Positions 52,747 to 61,255 of a stretch of 64,000 nucleotides of DNA are shown here, piece by piece. Below the pieces are notes generated by a model. It ran no database searches. It worked only from the letters and a program-made list of their open reading frames with translations, and was not told the DNA's origin. The DNA comes from Desulfobacteraceae bacterium Eth-SRB1 (lineage in GTDB: Bacteria; Desulfobacterota; Desulfobacteria; Desulfobacterales; ETH-SRB1). Each line of letters starts with the position of its first letter. The stretch's first letter is position 1. The position numbers were made by a program, and so were the translations under genes. Location of the stretch: assembly GCA_004193555.1 (NCBI GenBank), contig RPGP01000001.1, positions 732,790 to 796,789 on the forward strand, read 5' to 3'.

Positions 52747-53484
52747 GTGAAGGTTTCAGGCAAAATACATAAAACAGCTTTTTTCTTAATTGCGAGTGTT
52801 GTTTCGTTACTTTTTTTCGACAGTCATCTGTGCGCGGCTTCCACTGTAGTGATAAAAGGTGAAACAATAAAGGCACATGTCAGGACATATATTGAAAAGA
52901 ATATGCCCTGGCCGAAAAGCGCTGTGCGGGTAGAATTCCCAGGCAGGGTGTCTGATTTGAAACTGACAGGGGGAAAAATTACCTTTCGGGTCCTGAGCAG
53001 AAGGAATGAAGATTTTATCGGAAATTCTTCCTTTACCGTCAGGTGTTATGAAAATGGCGAATTTCTGAATGGAAAAACGGTCAGAGCAAGGATAGAGGTG
53101 GCGATGGATGTTGTGGTCAGCACAAAGTCTCTTCGTAGAAATGTCAGGATTAACCGTGATGATGTGAGATTGGTCAAAAGGTGGTTTAACCGCTTGCCCT
53201 CAAATATTATCTCGAACCCTTATGCTGTTGTGGGCATGAAACTTCGCACCAATGTTAAACCAAACGCTGAAATAGCCGGGAATATGGTGAGAAGCATACC
53301 AATGGTAAAGAGGGGAAAACCGGTAAGAATTGTTTTTGAAAACGGTCCGATGAGGATAACGACCATTGGACTGTCAGAGCAGGATGGAATGCACGGGGAA
53401 TTGATAAAGGTCAGGAATGTATCATCTAAAAAGGTAATTTATGCCAGGGTGACAGGTAATTCTCTCGTGAAGGTGATTTTTTAA
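52747..53484 (+). CDS. flgA: FlgA, P-ring assembly chaperone
   Basis: The start is GTG 52747, with GGAGGT 8 nt upstream; the ATG at 52732 is itself part of that ribosome site. A signal peptide (KTAFFLIASVVSLLFF, cleaved near CAA) precedes the SAF domain (VSTKSLRRNVRINRDDVRLV, KRGKPVRIVFENG). It chaperones FlgI in the periplasm. It is 1 bp upstream of flgH. Confidence 0.9.
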   Translation: MKVSGKIHKTAFFLIASVVSLLFFDSHLCAASTVVIKGETIKAHVRTYIEKNMPWPKSAVRVEFPGRVSDLKLTGGKITFRVLSRRNEDFIGNSSFTVRCYENGEFLNGKTVRARIEVAMDVVVSTKSLRRNVRINRDDVRLVKRWFNRLPSNIISNPYAVVGMKLRTNVKPNAEIAGNMVRSIPMVKRGKPVRIVFENGPMRITTIGLSEQDGMHGELIKVRNVSSKKVIYARVTGNSLVKVIF

Positions 53485-53485
53485 T

Positions 53486-54265
53486 ATGAAATCAAACAAT
53501 AACAAATACTCGACCACTCGACCACTCGACCACTCGACTACTCGACTACTCAACATAGTCTTGATGGGTATCCTTTTCTTGTTCGTTATTGCCGGATGTT
53601 CTTCAAATATTAATATTGTAAAAAAAGATGAACCTGTTCCGGTTCCAAAGGAAAAAATATCGCTTCCGCCCACAGGATCCATCTGGCCAGGCGAAAATGC
53701 GAAAAATTCGCTCTTTACCGATAATAAGGCAAGACATGTCAATGATATCATTACAATAGTCATAGACGAGTATTCCTCTGGCAGCAATTCCGCCAATATA
53801 AGCACCGGAAGAGATACCAAGACTCTTGCGGGAATAACTTCTCTTTTAGGAATGGATAGAAAGATTGCCAGAAGTAATATGGATCTTACAGACGGAGCAG
53901 ATATAAATACCGCAGGCCTTCTCCCATCGATTAAGGTCGGCGGTTCTTCCACAAACAGCCTCACAGGCAAGGGCAAAACGAGCCGTGACGGCAAATTAGA
54001 GGCAAAAATAACGGCCAGGGTCGTCAGGATATTGCCTAATGGCAATCTGTTCATAGAGGGAAAACGGCGGTTGGCTATAAACGCTGAGGATCAGTATATT
54101 GTTGTTTCCGGCATTATCAGACCCGAGGATATTACCTCGGACAATGTTGTATCATCGCAGTACATTGCAGACGCAAAGATTGTTTATACGGGCAAGGGCG
54201 TAATTAATGACAAAATGAGACCGGGCTGGATAACCCGCATTGTTGATTGGGCATGGCCGTTTTAG
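53486..54265 (+). CDS. flgH: FlgH, L-ring lipoprotein
   Basis: 259 residues. The lipobox VIAGC (Cys38) and the L-ring domain (GDIAHVNDIITIVIDE-like, then ITARVVRILPNGNLFIEGKR) are clear. The n-region of the signal peptide is unusually long, because residues ~8-22 (STTRPLDHSTTRLLN) are encoded by tandem ACTCGACCACTCGACC words (53508-53551). Confidence 0.93.
   Translation: MKSNNNKYSTTRPLDHSTTRLLNIVLMGILFLFVIAGCSSNINIVKKDEPVPVPKEKISLPPTGSIWPGENAKNSLFTDNKARHVNDIITIVIDEYSSGSNSANISTGRDTKTLAGITSLLGMDRKIARSNMDLTDGADINTAGLLPSIKVGGSSTNSLTGKGKTSRDGKLEAKITARVVRILPNGNLFIEGKRRLAINAEDQYIVVSGIIRPEDITSDNVVSSQYIADAKIVYTGKGVINDKMRPGWITRIVDWAWPF
53508..53551. repeat. ACTCGACCACTCGACC tandem words in the FlgH signal peptide
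   Basis: About four 9-base copies are read in frame within the n-region of the FlgH signal peptide. Confidence 0.8.
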
Positions 54266-54269
54266 TTAA

Positions 54270-54372
54270 GGGATCCGAAGGTGAGAAGGTGTGAAGTTTT
54301 GTTTTTGAGTTCTTTACTAACCTTCTAACCTTCTGATCTTCTAACCTTCTGCTTTTAAACCGTGAACTGCAA
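54270..54372. repeat. AGAAGGT hairpin before flgI
   Basis: GAAGGTGAGAAGGTG, the core AAGTTTTGTTTTTGA then TTACTAACCTTCTAACC, and TGAACTGCAAACC words. It is another 'empty' copy. Confidence 0.8.
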
Positions 54373-54397
54373 ACCGTTATTTCGAGAGAATAGTTTT

Positions 54398-55576
54398 ATG
54401 AAAAAAGTGGAAAAACTCAAATATATCGCTATGTTCTTAATAGTTGGTTTTATTGTTGTGTCTCATGCCTATGCTGCGCGTATCAAGGATGTTTCCAGTA
54501 TTGGGGGGGTCAGAGATAATCAGTTGGTAGGCTATGGCCTGGTAGTTGGTCTGGCTGGAACCGGTGATGATATTGAAAACGGATTCACAAAGGAAACCCT
54601 TGCCAATATGTTGAGCAGACAGGGGCTTGGGATGAAGGAAGCGGCCAGAAAGGACCTGAGTTCAGATAACGTGGCATCAGTTATGATCAACGCCGAGCTT
54701 CCTCCATTCGCCAAGGTGGGGTCGAGAATAGACGTTATGGTTTCATCCATCGGCGACGCAAACAGCCTGCGGGGAGGGACTCTTCTTATGACGCCGCTTA
54801 AGGGGGCGGACGGCAGGGTCTATGCAGTGGCGCAGGGGTCGGTATCTATCGGAGGTTTTGCCGCAGGCGGTGGAGACGCTAAAGTTTCCAAGAATCATCC
54901 GACTGTCGGTCGGATTACAAACGGCGCTTTTGTCGAGAGAGAATTGGAGTACAATTTTGAAAACAGGAAATCGCTTTCCATAAATCTTTATAGACCTGAT
55001 TTTACGACTGCAACAGGGGTGGCCACGGCCATAAATGGTGTTATGACGGGTGTGGAAGCAAAGCTTGTTGATTCATCTACCATTACAGTAAATATAAACG
55101 AGTTTTTTAAAGGAAGTATAGTGAAGCTTGTCTCGATTATTGAAAACATTAATGTTGCGGTTGATTCGCCTGCAGTTGTGGTCATTGATGAGAAGACCGG
55201 AACGATTGTTATGGGAGAAAATGTAAGGATATCCACAGTTGCCGTGGCCCATGGAAATTTGTTTATCCAGATAAAGGAAGAAAAGAGGGTGTCTCAGCCG
55301 TCCTCCTTTGCTCCTGCTCCTCCTGCCGGCAGCGCTCCGCTTAATGCTGGAGGCGGTACAGTGATCGCTCCAGGAGGACAGACAGTTGTGACAACTGAAT
55401 CGGCAATCAATGTTAAAGAAGAGAAAAATCGTCTCGTGGTGGTGCCGAAGGGAGTTACTATTCAGGATGTTGTAAGGGCGCTCAACGCAATAGGTGTTAC
55501 GCCCGGGGATCTGATAACCATATTGCAGACAATCAAATCTGCAGGGGCGCTCCAGGCGGACTTGAAGGTAATATAG
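54398..55576 (+). CDS. flgI: FlgI, P-ring protein
   Basis: 392 residues from ATG 54398; a GTG 36 nt upstream lies in repeat DNA and is rejected. Signal peptide cleaved near AYA|ARIKD. Motifs DNQLVGYGLVVGLAGTGDD, PPFAKVGSRIDV and the C-terminal IQDVVRALNAIGVTPGDLI are typical. A Pro/Ala/Gly-rich loop lies at ~305-335. Confidence 0.96.
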   Translation: MKKVEKLKYIAMFLIVGFIVVSHAYAARIKDVSSIGGVRDNQLVGYGLVVGLAGTGDDIENGFTKETLANMLSRQGLGMKEAARKDLSSDNVASVMINAELPPFAKVGSRIDVMVSSIGDANSLRGGTLLMTPLKGADGRVYAVAQGSVSIGGFAAGGGDAKVSKNHPTVGRITNGAFVERELEYNFENRKSLSINLYRPDFTTATGVATAINGVMTGVEAKLVDSSTITVNINEFFKGSIVKLVSIIENINVAVDSPAVVVIDEKTGTIVMGENVRISTVAVAHGNLFIQIKEEKRVSQPSSFAPAPPAGSAPLNAGGGTVIAPGGQTVVTTESAINVKEEKNRLVVVPKGVTIQDVVRALNAIGVTPGDLITILQTIKSAGALQADLKVI

Positions 55577-55577
55577 G

Positions 55578-55825
55578 ATTAAGTGTTAGGTGTTAAGTGT
55601 CAGGAGGCATCTTTCCTTCGTCATTCCGGCGAAAGCCGGAATCCAGAATGTATAGAGGATTAGAAGGTTAGCAAATTCTAAATAACAAATAAATTACAAT
55701 GACCAAAATTCAAAATCCCAAACCGGTCTAAACATGTTTTGGTCATTGAATATTGAAATTTGGGATTTTATAAGTTCAAATAATTGGAAGAAGAACCTTA
55801 TGTTTTAATCAACCGTAAACCGGAT
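55578..55825. repeat. Composite repeat block between flgI and flgJ
   Basis: In order: TTAGGTGTTAAGTG words, the hairpin ATTCCGGCGAAAGCCGGAAT (55622-55641), GAGGATTAGAAGG, and an AT-rich inverted pair (55672-55790, AAATAACAAAT..., ATGACCAAAA/TTTTGGTCAT) like that at 21279. CCGTAAACCGG words follow. Confidence 0.8.
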
Positions 55826-55841
55826 AACCGTGAGGAATCAG

Positions 55842-56210
55842 ATGGAAGGAATAAAATTAAACGGATCACCAACAGAGGTGCTTTCCGGGCGAGGGAAAAT
55901 GAATAAGCCTGACGGGCATCAGCTTGAAATCAAGGAAGAGAAGCTGAAAAAAGCGTGCGCTGATTTTGAATCCATCTTCATCAATTACATGCTTAAGACC
56001 ATGCGGCGCGCGATTCCGCAAAGCGGAACCAAGTTTCCAGGCAAGGATATTTATTCCACAATGGTTGACCGGAAGGTAGCTGAAAACCTCGCAAAAAGAG
56101 GAGGAGGCATAGGTCTTCAGGAAATGCTCCTGCGCCAGCTTGGGTCAGAGGTCAGAGATCGGGGGTCAGGGGTCAGGGGTCAGGGATTAGGGATTAGAGG
56201 ATTAGGTTGA
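55842..56210 (+). CDS. flgJ: FlgJ-type rod-binding protein
   Basis: 122 residues from ATG 55842, behind GTGAGGAAT. It contains the rod-binding domain (ADFESIFINYMLKTMRRAIP, GKDIYSTMVDRKVAENLAKR). There is no muramidase domain, as in other non-enteric FlgJ proteins. The C-terminal ~20 residues (GSEVRDRGSGVRGQGLGI) are encoded by GGGGTCAG words. Confidence 0.9.
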   Translation: MEGIKLNGSPTEVLSGRGKMNKPDGHQLEIKEEKLKKACADFESIFINYMLKTMRRAIPQSGTKFPGKDIYSTMVDRKVAENLAKRGGGIGLQEMLLRQLGSEVRDRGSGVRGQGLGIRGLG

Positions 56211-56270
56211 GGCAATTCTTTGTTTTATCAATTACCTAACACCTAACACCTAACACTTAACACCTTTGAA
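56150..56270. repeat. GGGGTCAG and CCTAACACC word tracts between flgJ and flgM
   Basis: GGGGGTCAGGGGTCAGGGGTC is translated at the end of flgJ. It is followed by a TTAACACCTAACACC run without a full left arm. The flgM promoter begins directly after it. Confidence 0.75.
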
Positions 56271-56272
56271 CC

Positions 56273-56300
56273 TAAAGTTTTATTGCAAACTTGCCGATAT
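56273..56300 (+). promoter_or_regulatory. Sigma28 promoter of flgM
   Basis: TAAAGTTT-N12-GCCGATAT matches the FliA consensus, with a one-base-longer spacer. It gives FlgM feedback on FliA. Confidence 0.75.
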
Positions 56301-56339
56301 TCTTATAAAATGAGGTAAAATAAAAAGGAGGTGTTGCAG

Positions 56340-56648
56340 ATGAAAATTACTGAGACTGGGAATTCTCTAACTGAGCTCATTTCGCAGTATAAGATAAATG
56401 AGGAGAAAGTGAATTCCGGGCCTGAGAAGCAGGCATCTGACAATGTGGTTTTGGAAGAAAAGGTCACTTTATCCTCGGCGGCAAGGGATATTCGGCAGGC
56501 AGAGAAGGCTATCGAAAAACTCCCCGATGTTCGCGAAGAAAAGGTACGGGAATTGCAAAATCAGATAGAAAAGGGGCAATATGATGTTAACGGGGAAAAA
56601 ATTGCCGCAAAAATAATAAGCGATTCAATTCTGGATGTTGTGGCTTAA
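56340..56648 (+). CDS. flgM: FlgM, anti-sigma28 factor
   Basis: 102 residues from ATG 56340, behind AAAGGAGG. The C-terminal half carries the FlgM pattern (VTLSSAARDIRQAEKAI..., LQNQIEKGQYDVNGEKIAAKI). Export of FlgM through the finished hook releases FliA. It is followed by flgN after 4 bp. Confidence 0.92.
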   Translation: MKITETGNSLTELISQYKINEEKVNSGPEKQASDNVVLEEKVTLSSAARDIRQAEKAIEKLPDVREEKVRELQNQIEKGQYDVNGEKIAAKIISDSILDVVA

Positions 56649-56652
56649 AACA

Positions 56653-57180
56653 ATGAATAATGAATTGCATTTCCTTTATGATTCTCTGATTTCAGTCTTG
56701 AGAAAAGAGATTGAGGTTTACAGTAAACTTCACAAATGTTTTCTGAATGAGAAAAAAATCCTGTCGGGAGCTTCTGTGGATGAACTGTATGAAAGCAATT
56801 CCAGAAAAGAAACCTGTATCTTAAAGGCCAGGATGGTGGAAGAGGCAAGGACAAAGCTAATTGAGAGAATCATCAATGCCCTCAATCTTGATGGAAAGGT
56901 CCTCAGTTTTGGCGATAGAACGCTTTCAGTGTTGCTGCTCCATGGAGATGCCGGTCAGAAAAGGGATATGGAGGAATGCCGGTCGGCGCTCAGCTCTCTT
57001 TTAAGGGACATTCATACGTTGAACGACAGGAATAAAACACTGCTCGATTCTTCTCTTTTTTATGTGCGAAAATCTATCGATTTTTTAGGGCAGATTATCT
57101 ACCCTGGCGCAACCTACCTGAACACGGGAAGATTAAAAACAAATAATCTGAACGGAAAAATCCTAAGCAGGGAAGGATAG
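56653..57180 (+). CDS. flgN: FlgN-like chaperone for FlgK and FlgL
   Basis: 175 residues from ATG 56653 (an in-frame ATG at 56635 overlaps flgM and is possible). A helical protein of FlgN length, with an N-terminal LHFLYDSLISVLRKEIEVY and a C-terminal amphipathic helix. Its position directly before flgK and flgL supports the assignment. Confidence 0.85.
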   Translation: MNNELHFLYDSLISVLRKEIEVYSKLHKCFLNEKKILSGASVDELYESNSRKETCILKARMVEEARTKLIERIINALNLDGKVLSFGDRTLSVLLLHGDAGQKRDMEECRSALSSLLRDIHTLNDRNKTLLDSSLFYVRKSIDFLGQIIYPGATYLNTGRLKTNNLNGKILSREG

Positions 57181-57184
57181 GCAA

Positions 57185-58567
57185 ATGTCTGGTATCGATG
57201 CACTGAATATTGCTAAAGACAGCCTGTTAAGTCATCAGACCGCGATAAATCTTACTGGAACCAATATTGCCAATGCAAATACCCCTGGATATTCAAGGCA
57301 GCGAGCGGCATTCAGCACGTTGATCCAAAGCGTTGAGATAGCAGGAATAGAAAGGATATATGATCAGTTTCTCGGCGTTCAGATCAATGAGCAGGCGAAT
57401 GATCTGGGGGACAGTGAAGCGAGAAAGGATGCGCTCGGCAGGATTGAAATGACCTTTAATGAGACTGACGGCGGCGGCATTAATGAATTACTCAATAAAT
57501 TCTGGGGCGCGTGGGAGAATTTGTCGACGAATCCTTCAGGGCAGGCTGAAAGGCAGGCGCTGGTTTCCGTTTCCGAGAGTCTGACTTCCATGTTTCGGTC
57601 ATATAGCAATGAACTTCGTTCCGCGCAGGATGACGCAAATACACGGATACCGGCTCTGGTGAATCAGGTCAATGGCTATGCGTCGGATATAGCTGATATA
57701 AACGCCAGGATTTTACAGGCTGGAACGGAAGATACAGATGAGCCTGGTCTGAATAGTCTTAGAGACAAAAGGGCAAAGCTTTTATCAGGGCTGGCTGAGA
57801 TTGTCGATTTTCATTATGTTAAGGATTCAAAGGATTCAATAAGCGTCTTTCTCTCCAATGGCATGCCCATGGTAGAAGGCGGCCAGACATGGGAACTTGG
57901 TGTTAAAACAGAGACCCAAACCTCTTTCCATAATGTTGTTTTCAAAGATGATCCTGATAAAAAAGTGATCAATAGTTCTATAACAAAGGGAAAATTAGCG
58001 GCTTTTCTGGAGGTTCGCGATGTTACGATAGGAGGGGAAGAGGGTTATATGGCGAGCCTTGATGCTCTTGCTGCCGCCCTTGTTAAAGAGGTAAATGCCC
58101 AGCATAAGAAGGGATATGATATGAGTCAAAATCTGGGTGAAGATTTCTTTATCTTTGACATAGATCCGGAAGTCAAAGAGGCCGGATATATGAAAGTCAG
58201 CGCCGATATCATAGCCGATATAAATAAAATAGCGGCGTCAGAAACAGTCAATGGAGATGGCGGAAATGCCGTAAGTATGAATGCTATAAAAAATGAATTG
58301 ACTATGAACGACACATCGACTTTCAGCTCTTACTATTCGGCTCTTGTGGCGCAGGTCGGTCAGGATGTTGCATATGTGAACAGGAGTTTTGATCATCATA
58401 CAAATCTTATGAGCCAGTTGACGAACAGAAGAGAGGGGATTTCCGGGGTGTCGATTGATGAAGAGATGATGAACCTTATCAGGTATCAAACCGGTTATAA
58501 CGCGTCGGCCAGACTTTTCGGCGCCGCACAGGAACTGGCGGATACTCTGCTGAACCTGGTGAAGTAA
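57185..58567 (+). CDS. flgK: Hook-associated protein FlgK (HAP1)
   Basis: 460 residues. N-terminus LSHQTAINLTGTNIANANTP and YSRQRAAF; C-terminus GVSIDEEMMNLIRYQTGYNA. It is normal to slightly short for FlgK. Normally it is followed by flgL, but here a four-helix-bundle ORF lies between them. Confidence 0.96.
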   Translation: MSGIDALNIAKDSLLSHQTAINLTGTNIANANTPGYSRQRAAFSTLIQSVEIAGIERIYDQFLGVQINEQANDLGDSEARKDALGRIEMTFNETDGGGINELLNKFWGAWENLSTNPSGQAERQALVSVSESLTSMFRSYSNELRSAQDDANTRIPALVNQVNGYASDIADINARILQAGTEDTDEPGLNSLRDKRAKLLSGLAEIVDFHYVKDSKDSISVFLSNGMPMVEGGQTWELGVKTETQTSFHNVVFKDDPDKKVINSSITKGKLAAFLEVRDVTIGGEEGYMASLDALAAALVKEVNAQHKKGYDMSQNLGEDFFIFDIDPEVKEAGYMKVSADIIADINKIAASETVNGDGGNAVSMNAIKNELTMNDTSTFSSYYSALVAQVGQDVAYVNRSFDHHTNLMSQLTNRREGISGVSIDEEMMNLIRYQTGYNASARLFGAAQELADTLLNLVK

Positions 58568-58571
58568 AATA

Positions 58572-58599
58572 TCAGGGGTCAGGGATCAGAGGTCAGGGA
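58572..58599. repeat. Left GGGGTCAG arm of the intact four-helix element
   Basis: ATCAGGGGTCAGGGATCAGA and GGTCAGGG lie directly before the start codon; AGGGA is the only possible ribosome site. The inverted arm (GATCCCCGACCCCTGATCC) is at 58964-58996. Confidence 0.85.
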
Positions 58600-58965
58600 A
58601 TGAGTTTTAAGAGTTATCGAGATCTGGAGGTTTGGCAAAAGGCAATGGAACTGGTAGTAGAATGCTATCAGATAACGAAAAATTTTCCTAAGAACGAAGC
58701 ATATGGACTGTCCAGCCAATTGCAACGTGCATCTGTATCGGTTCCGGCAAATATTGCTGAAGGACGAGGACGACAATATACTAAGGAATTTCTCCAACAT
58801 TTGTCTATAGCTTATGGATCTCTTGCAGAGATGGAAACGCTTCTCCAGATAGCCCAGCGCTTAAATTATTTAGATGCAAATCGGTTGGAACAAATATTAG
58901 GCAGGACAGCAGAAGTTGGTCGAATGCTTAACGGGTTACGAAAATCCCTGAGAAAGCATAGCTGA
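58600..58965 (+). CDS. Intact four-helix-bundle (23S rRNA-IVS/S23-type) protein between flgK and flgL
   Basis: 121 residues with the full family pattern: YRDLEVWQKAMELVVECY, then FPKNEAYGLSSQLQRASVSV, PANIAEGRGR, and SIAYGSLAEMETLLQIAQRL. Members of this family occur in intervening sequences of 23S rRNA in several bacteria and as Avd in diversity-generating retroelements. Here it breaks the normal flgK-flgL order. It sits between inverted GGGGTCAG arms, one of which provides the ribosome site. No reverse transcriptase or transposase is nearby. Confidence 0.92.
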   Translation: MSFKSYRDLEVWQKAMELVVECYQITKNFPKNEAYGLSSQLQRASVSVPANIAEGRGRQYTKEFLQHLSIAYGSLAEMETLLQIAQRLNYLDANRLEQILGRTAEVGRMLNGLRKSLRKHS

Positions 58966-58996
58966 TCCCCGACCCCTGATCCCCGACCCCCGAAAG
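58964..58996. repeat. Right GACCCCTGATCCCC arm of the intact four-helix element
   Basis: GATCCCCGACCCCTGATCCC is the inverse complement of the words at 58572-58599. It begins at the ORF stop codon and ends just before the GAGAGG ribosome site of flgL. Confidence 0.85.
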
Positions 58997-59008
58997 AGAG
59001 GTTGCCTT

Positions 59009-60238
59009 ATGGTAATGCGTATATCGGAAAACATAAAGTTTAATACAATAGTCGATAATATGTTTAAGTCCCAGGACAGTTATAATAAACTTGCGGAAAA
59101 AATTGCTTCACTAAAGGAAATTAACAGGCCGTCGGATGATCCCATCGGTATGAACAGGGTGCTGAACTTACGAGAATCCAGAGCATCCGTCGAACAGTAC
59201 ACCCGGAATATGAATGGCTGTGAATCATGGCTCACAATCACGGAATCAAAACTGTCAGCTGCGGGCGACCTTCTAATAAGAGCCAGGGAAGTAGCTGTTG
59301 CCCAGTCAACGGCGACTGCATCTGCCGAGATGCGAAGCGCTGAAGCCGGGACTGTGCAACAGCTTATAGATGAAATGCTTTCCCTTGCCAATTCAAAGTA
59401 TGATGGCAAGTATCTCTTTTCAGGCGCGAAAACCGGAGAAGAGCCTTTTTCATCTTCCAGAAGATCTACCGCTGAAATAGGAACGGCTATTGAAGCTGAA
59501 GGAAATGGTGATTTTGACGGCACAGTGACTTCAGGCGGAGTTTATTCAGGTACTGAGAACGGGACTTATGTGGTGAAAATCGTTGCAGGCGGCACACTTG
59601 CTGATGCGACATATAAGGTATCTGATGATGGCGGAAAGAACTGGAGTGAGGGCACACCTGCATTTGGTGCGCTGGTGGACGATGCTGCTACAATTACACT
59701 GGGAGACGGAGTAGAATTAACATTTACAAAGGAATCAGATGCTGATCATTATCTGGCCAAGGATGACATCTTTTACGTCCAGGCCCTTGCCCCTGGCTAT
59801 TACAACGGCAACGGCGAAGAACTATCTGTTAATATCGGTGAAGGAACGCCCTTTGCTTACTCCATTTCCGGTGAAGCGGCCTTTACGGACAAGGGGGAAG
59901 GGAATGTTGAAATATTCAGTATTCTCAATAAGCTGAAGGATGCGCTGGATAATAACGAACCGGATACCATTGCCTCCTGTCTGGACGATCTCAAGGCTGC
60001 GTCCGATCAGATAATAAAGAATATTTCCAAATGCGGCGCCAGGATGAACAGGCTGGAGATAGCGAAAAACAACATGGCTGATATGGAGATGGATCTGACA
60101 GGGTTGATTTCCGAGGTAGAAGATGCAGATGTATCTGAGATAATTACTAAGTTTGCCATGAAAGAGATCGCCTTGAAAGCATCGTACACAGCAGCCTCAA
60201 GGATAGGAAATTTAACAATACTCGATTTTCTTAGGTGA
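59009..60238 (+). CDS. flgL: Hook-filament junction protein FlgL (HAP3)
   Basis: 409 residues. The N-terminus is flagellin-like (INRPSDDPIGMNRVLNLRES) and the C-terminus also (ISKCGARMNRLEIAKNNMAD). The middle is expanded (residues ~165-290, with a beta-rich insertion DGTVTSGGVYSGTENGTYVV). It is longer than the ~300-residue enteric form. It starts behind GAGAGG. Confidence 0.94.
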   Translation: MVMRISENIKFNTIVDNMFKSQDSYNKLAEKIASLKEINRPSDDPIGMNRVLNLRESRASVEQYTRNMNGCESWLTITESKLSAAGDLLIRAREVAVAQSTATASAEMRSAEAGTVQQLIDEMLSLANSKYDGKYLFSGAKTGEEPFSSSRRSTAEIGTAIEAEGNGDFDGTVTSGGVYSGTENGTYVVKIVAGGTLADATYKVSDDGGKNWSEGTPAFGALVDDAATITLGDGVELTFTKESDADHYLAKDDIFYVQALAPGYYNGNGEELSVNIGEGTPFAYSISGEAAFTDKGEGNVEIFSILNKLKDALDNNEPDTIASCLDDLKAASDQIIKNISKCGARMNRLEIAKNNMADMEMDLTGLISEVEDADVSEIITKFAMKEIALKASYTAASRIGNLTILDFLR

Positions 60239-60239
60239 A

Positions 60240-60335
60240 TAGATTGAGGAATTAGGGAATTAAAATCAATAGTTCGCCGCAGGCGGATCAATTTCTGAAT
60301 TCCTTAATTTCTGAATTCACAATTAAGCGAAGCGA
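60240..60335. repeat. GAGGAATTAGGGAATTAA / TTCCTTAATTTCTGAATTC hairpin before csrA
   Basis: Inverted AT-rich words around AGTTCGCCGCAGGCGGATC. It fills the gap. The AAGCGAAGCG before csrA is not a strong ribosome site. Confidence 0.7.
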
Positions 60336-60344
60336 AAAAATAAT

Positions 60345-60596
60345 ATGCTAATCCTGACAAGGAAGTTAGGGGAATCAATCAGAATCGGTGATAATATAAA
60401 GATTACCGTTTCTGATATAAAAGGTAAACAGATAAGAATAGGGATTGAAGCGCCGGAAGACGTAGCTGTTCATCGCGAGGAGGTTTACCGGGTGATCAGG
60501 GAGAATATTCTGGCGGCAGAATACGATGTTTCAAACGACAATAGCCTGTCTCATGTATGGAACAGGCTGAAAAATCCAAAGGAAAAAGTCTATTGA
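60345..60596 (+). CDS. csrA: Carbon storage regulator CsrA
   Basis: 83 residues. [20 protein letters not shown] is the canonical start, and the RNA-binding region ([12 protein letters not shown]) is intact. The C-terminal extension (~20 residues) is longer than in E. coli CsrA and typical of FliW-regulated versions. It overlaps fliW by 4 bp. Confidence 0.97.
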   Translation: MLILTRKLGESIRIGDNIKITVSDIKGKQIRIGIEAPEDVAVHREEVYRVIRENILAAEYDVSNDNSLSHVWNRLKNPKEKVY

Positions 60597-61081
60597 GAAT
60601 TTCTACCACCCGTTTTGGAGATATAAGTATTGATGAAGCCAGGGTTATTCAGATGAGAGATGGGATGCTGGGTTTTGATCACTTGAAAAGATATGCGCTT
60701 CTCATGCATGGGAAAAAGATTCCCTTCTCGTGGTTGCAGTCCATTGAGGATGGTTCAATTGCTTTTGTTGTTATAAATGCTTTTGTAGTAAAACCGGATT
60801 ACGAGCCGGTAATATCTGATGATGAAGTGAAATTACTTGAAATCGCATCGCCTGAGGATGCGGTTTTGTTCTCTGTTGTAACGATCCGTTCTGATCCGTT
60901 CAAGGTAACGGCAAACCTGAGAGCCCCCATTGTGATCAATGCAAAAAAAATGCTTGCAAAACAGGTTGTCCTTGTTGAATCGGATTATTCTGTTCACTAC
61001 CCAATAACAGAGAACAAGGTATTTTTAGAAGAAAAGGCATATGGAAAAGCAGAAATAATTCCTTCCGCTCTGGCAATGTAA
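60593..61081 (+). CDS. fliW: FliW, flagellin-binding CsrA antagonist
   Basis: 162 residues from TTG 60593 (TTGA overlaps the csrA stop), with AAAGGAAAAAG upstream. The longer start at ATG 60557 would add residues not seen in the family. Motifs [31 protein letters not shown] and [20 protein letters not shown] fit FliW. FliW binds free flagellin; when flagellin is used up, FliW frees CsrA's target control. Confidence 0.93.
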   Translation: MRISTTRFGDISIDEARVIQMRDGMLGFDHLKRYALLMHGKKIPFSWLQSIEDGSIAFVVINAFVVKPDYEPVISDDEVKLLEIASPEDAVLFSVVTIRSDPFKVTANLRAPIVINAKKMLAKQVVLVESDYSVHYPITENKVFLEEKAYGKAEIIPSALAM

Positions 61082-61084
61082 CTC

Positions 61085-61190
61085 GGATGTCAGATATCAG
61101 CTGTCAGAAAAAACTCAACAATTCTCTAATCCATTAATCCCCAATCTCACGACCTCCGGTCCCCGATCCCTAACCCCTGACCCTATCGAT
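61085..61190. repeat. CCTGACC/GATCCC word tract before the GGDEF gene
   Basis: GATGTCAGATATCAGCTGTCAG, then CTAATCCATTAATCCC and CCGATCCCTAACCCCTGACC words. The GATGTCAG..CTGTCAG end is loosely inverted. The rest carries the sigma54 site. Confidence 0.65.
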
Positions 61191-61197
61191 TTCATAA

Positions 61198-61216
61198 GAT
61201 GGCATGAGTTTTGCTT
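61198..61216 (+). promoter_or_regulatory. Sigma54 promoter of the diguanylate cyclase gene
   Basis: TGGCATGAGTTTTGCTT: GG 61201-61202, 10 nt, GC 61213-61214, about 42 bp before the start codon. Confidence 0.85.
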
Positions 61217-61255
61217 AAATATTTGAAAAATATATTTTAAGGAGTAGATGCTGCC

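Noticed and set aside
58600-58965. Diversity-generating retroelement (Avd-like protein)
   Set aside because: No reverse transcriptase and no template/variable repeat pair is present. The ORF fits the IVS-type four-helix family better.
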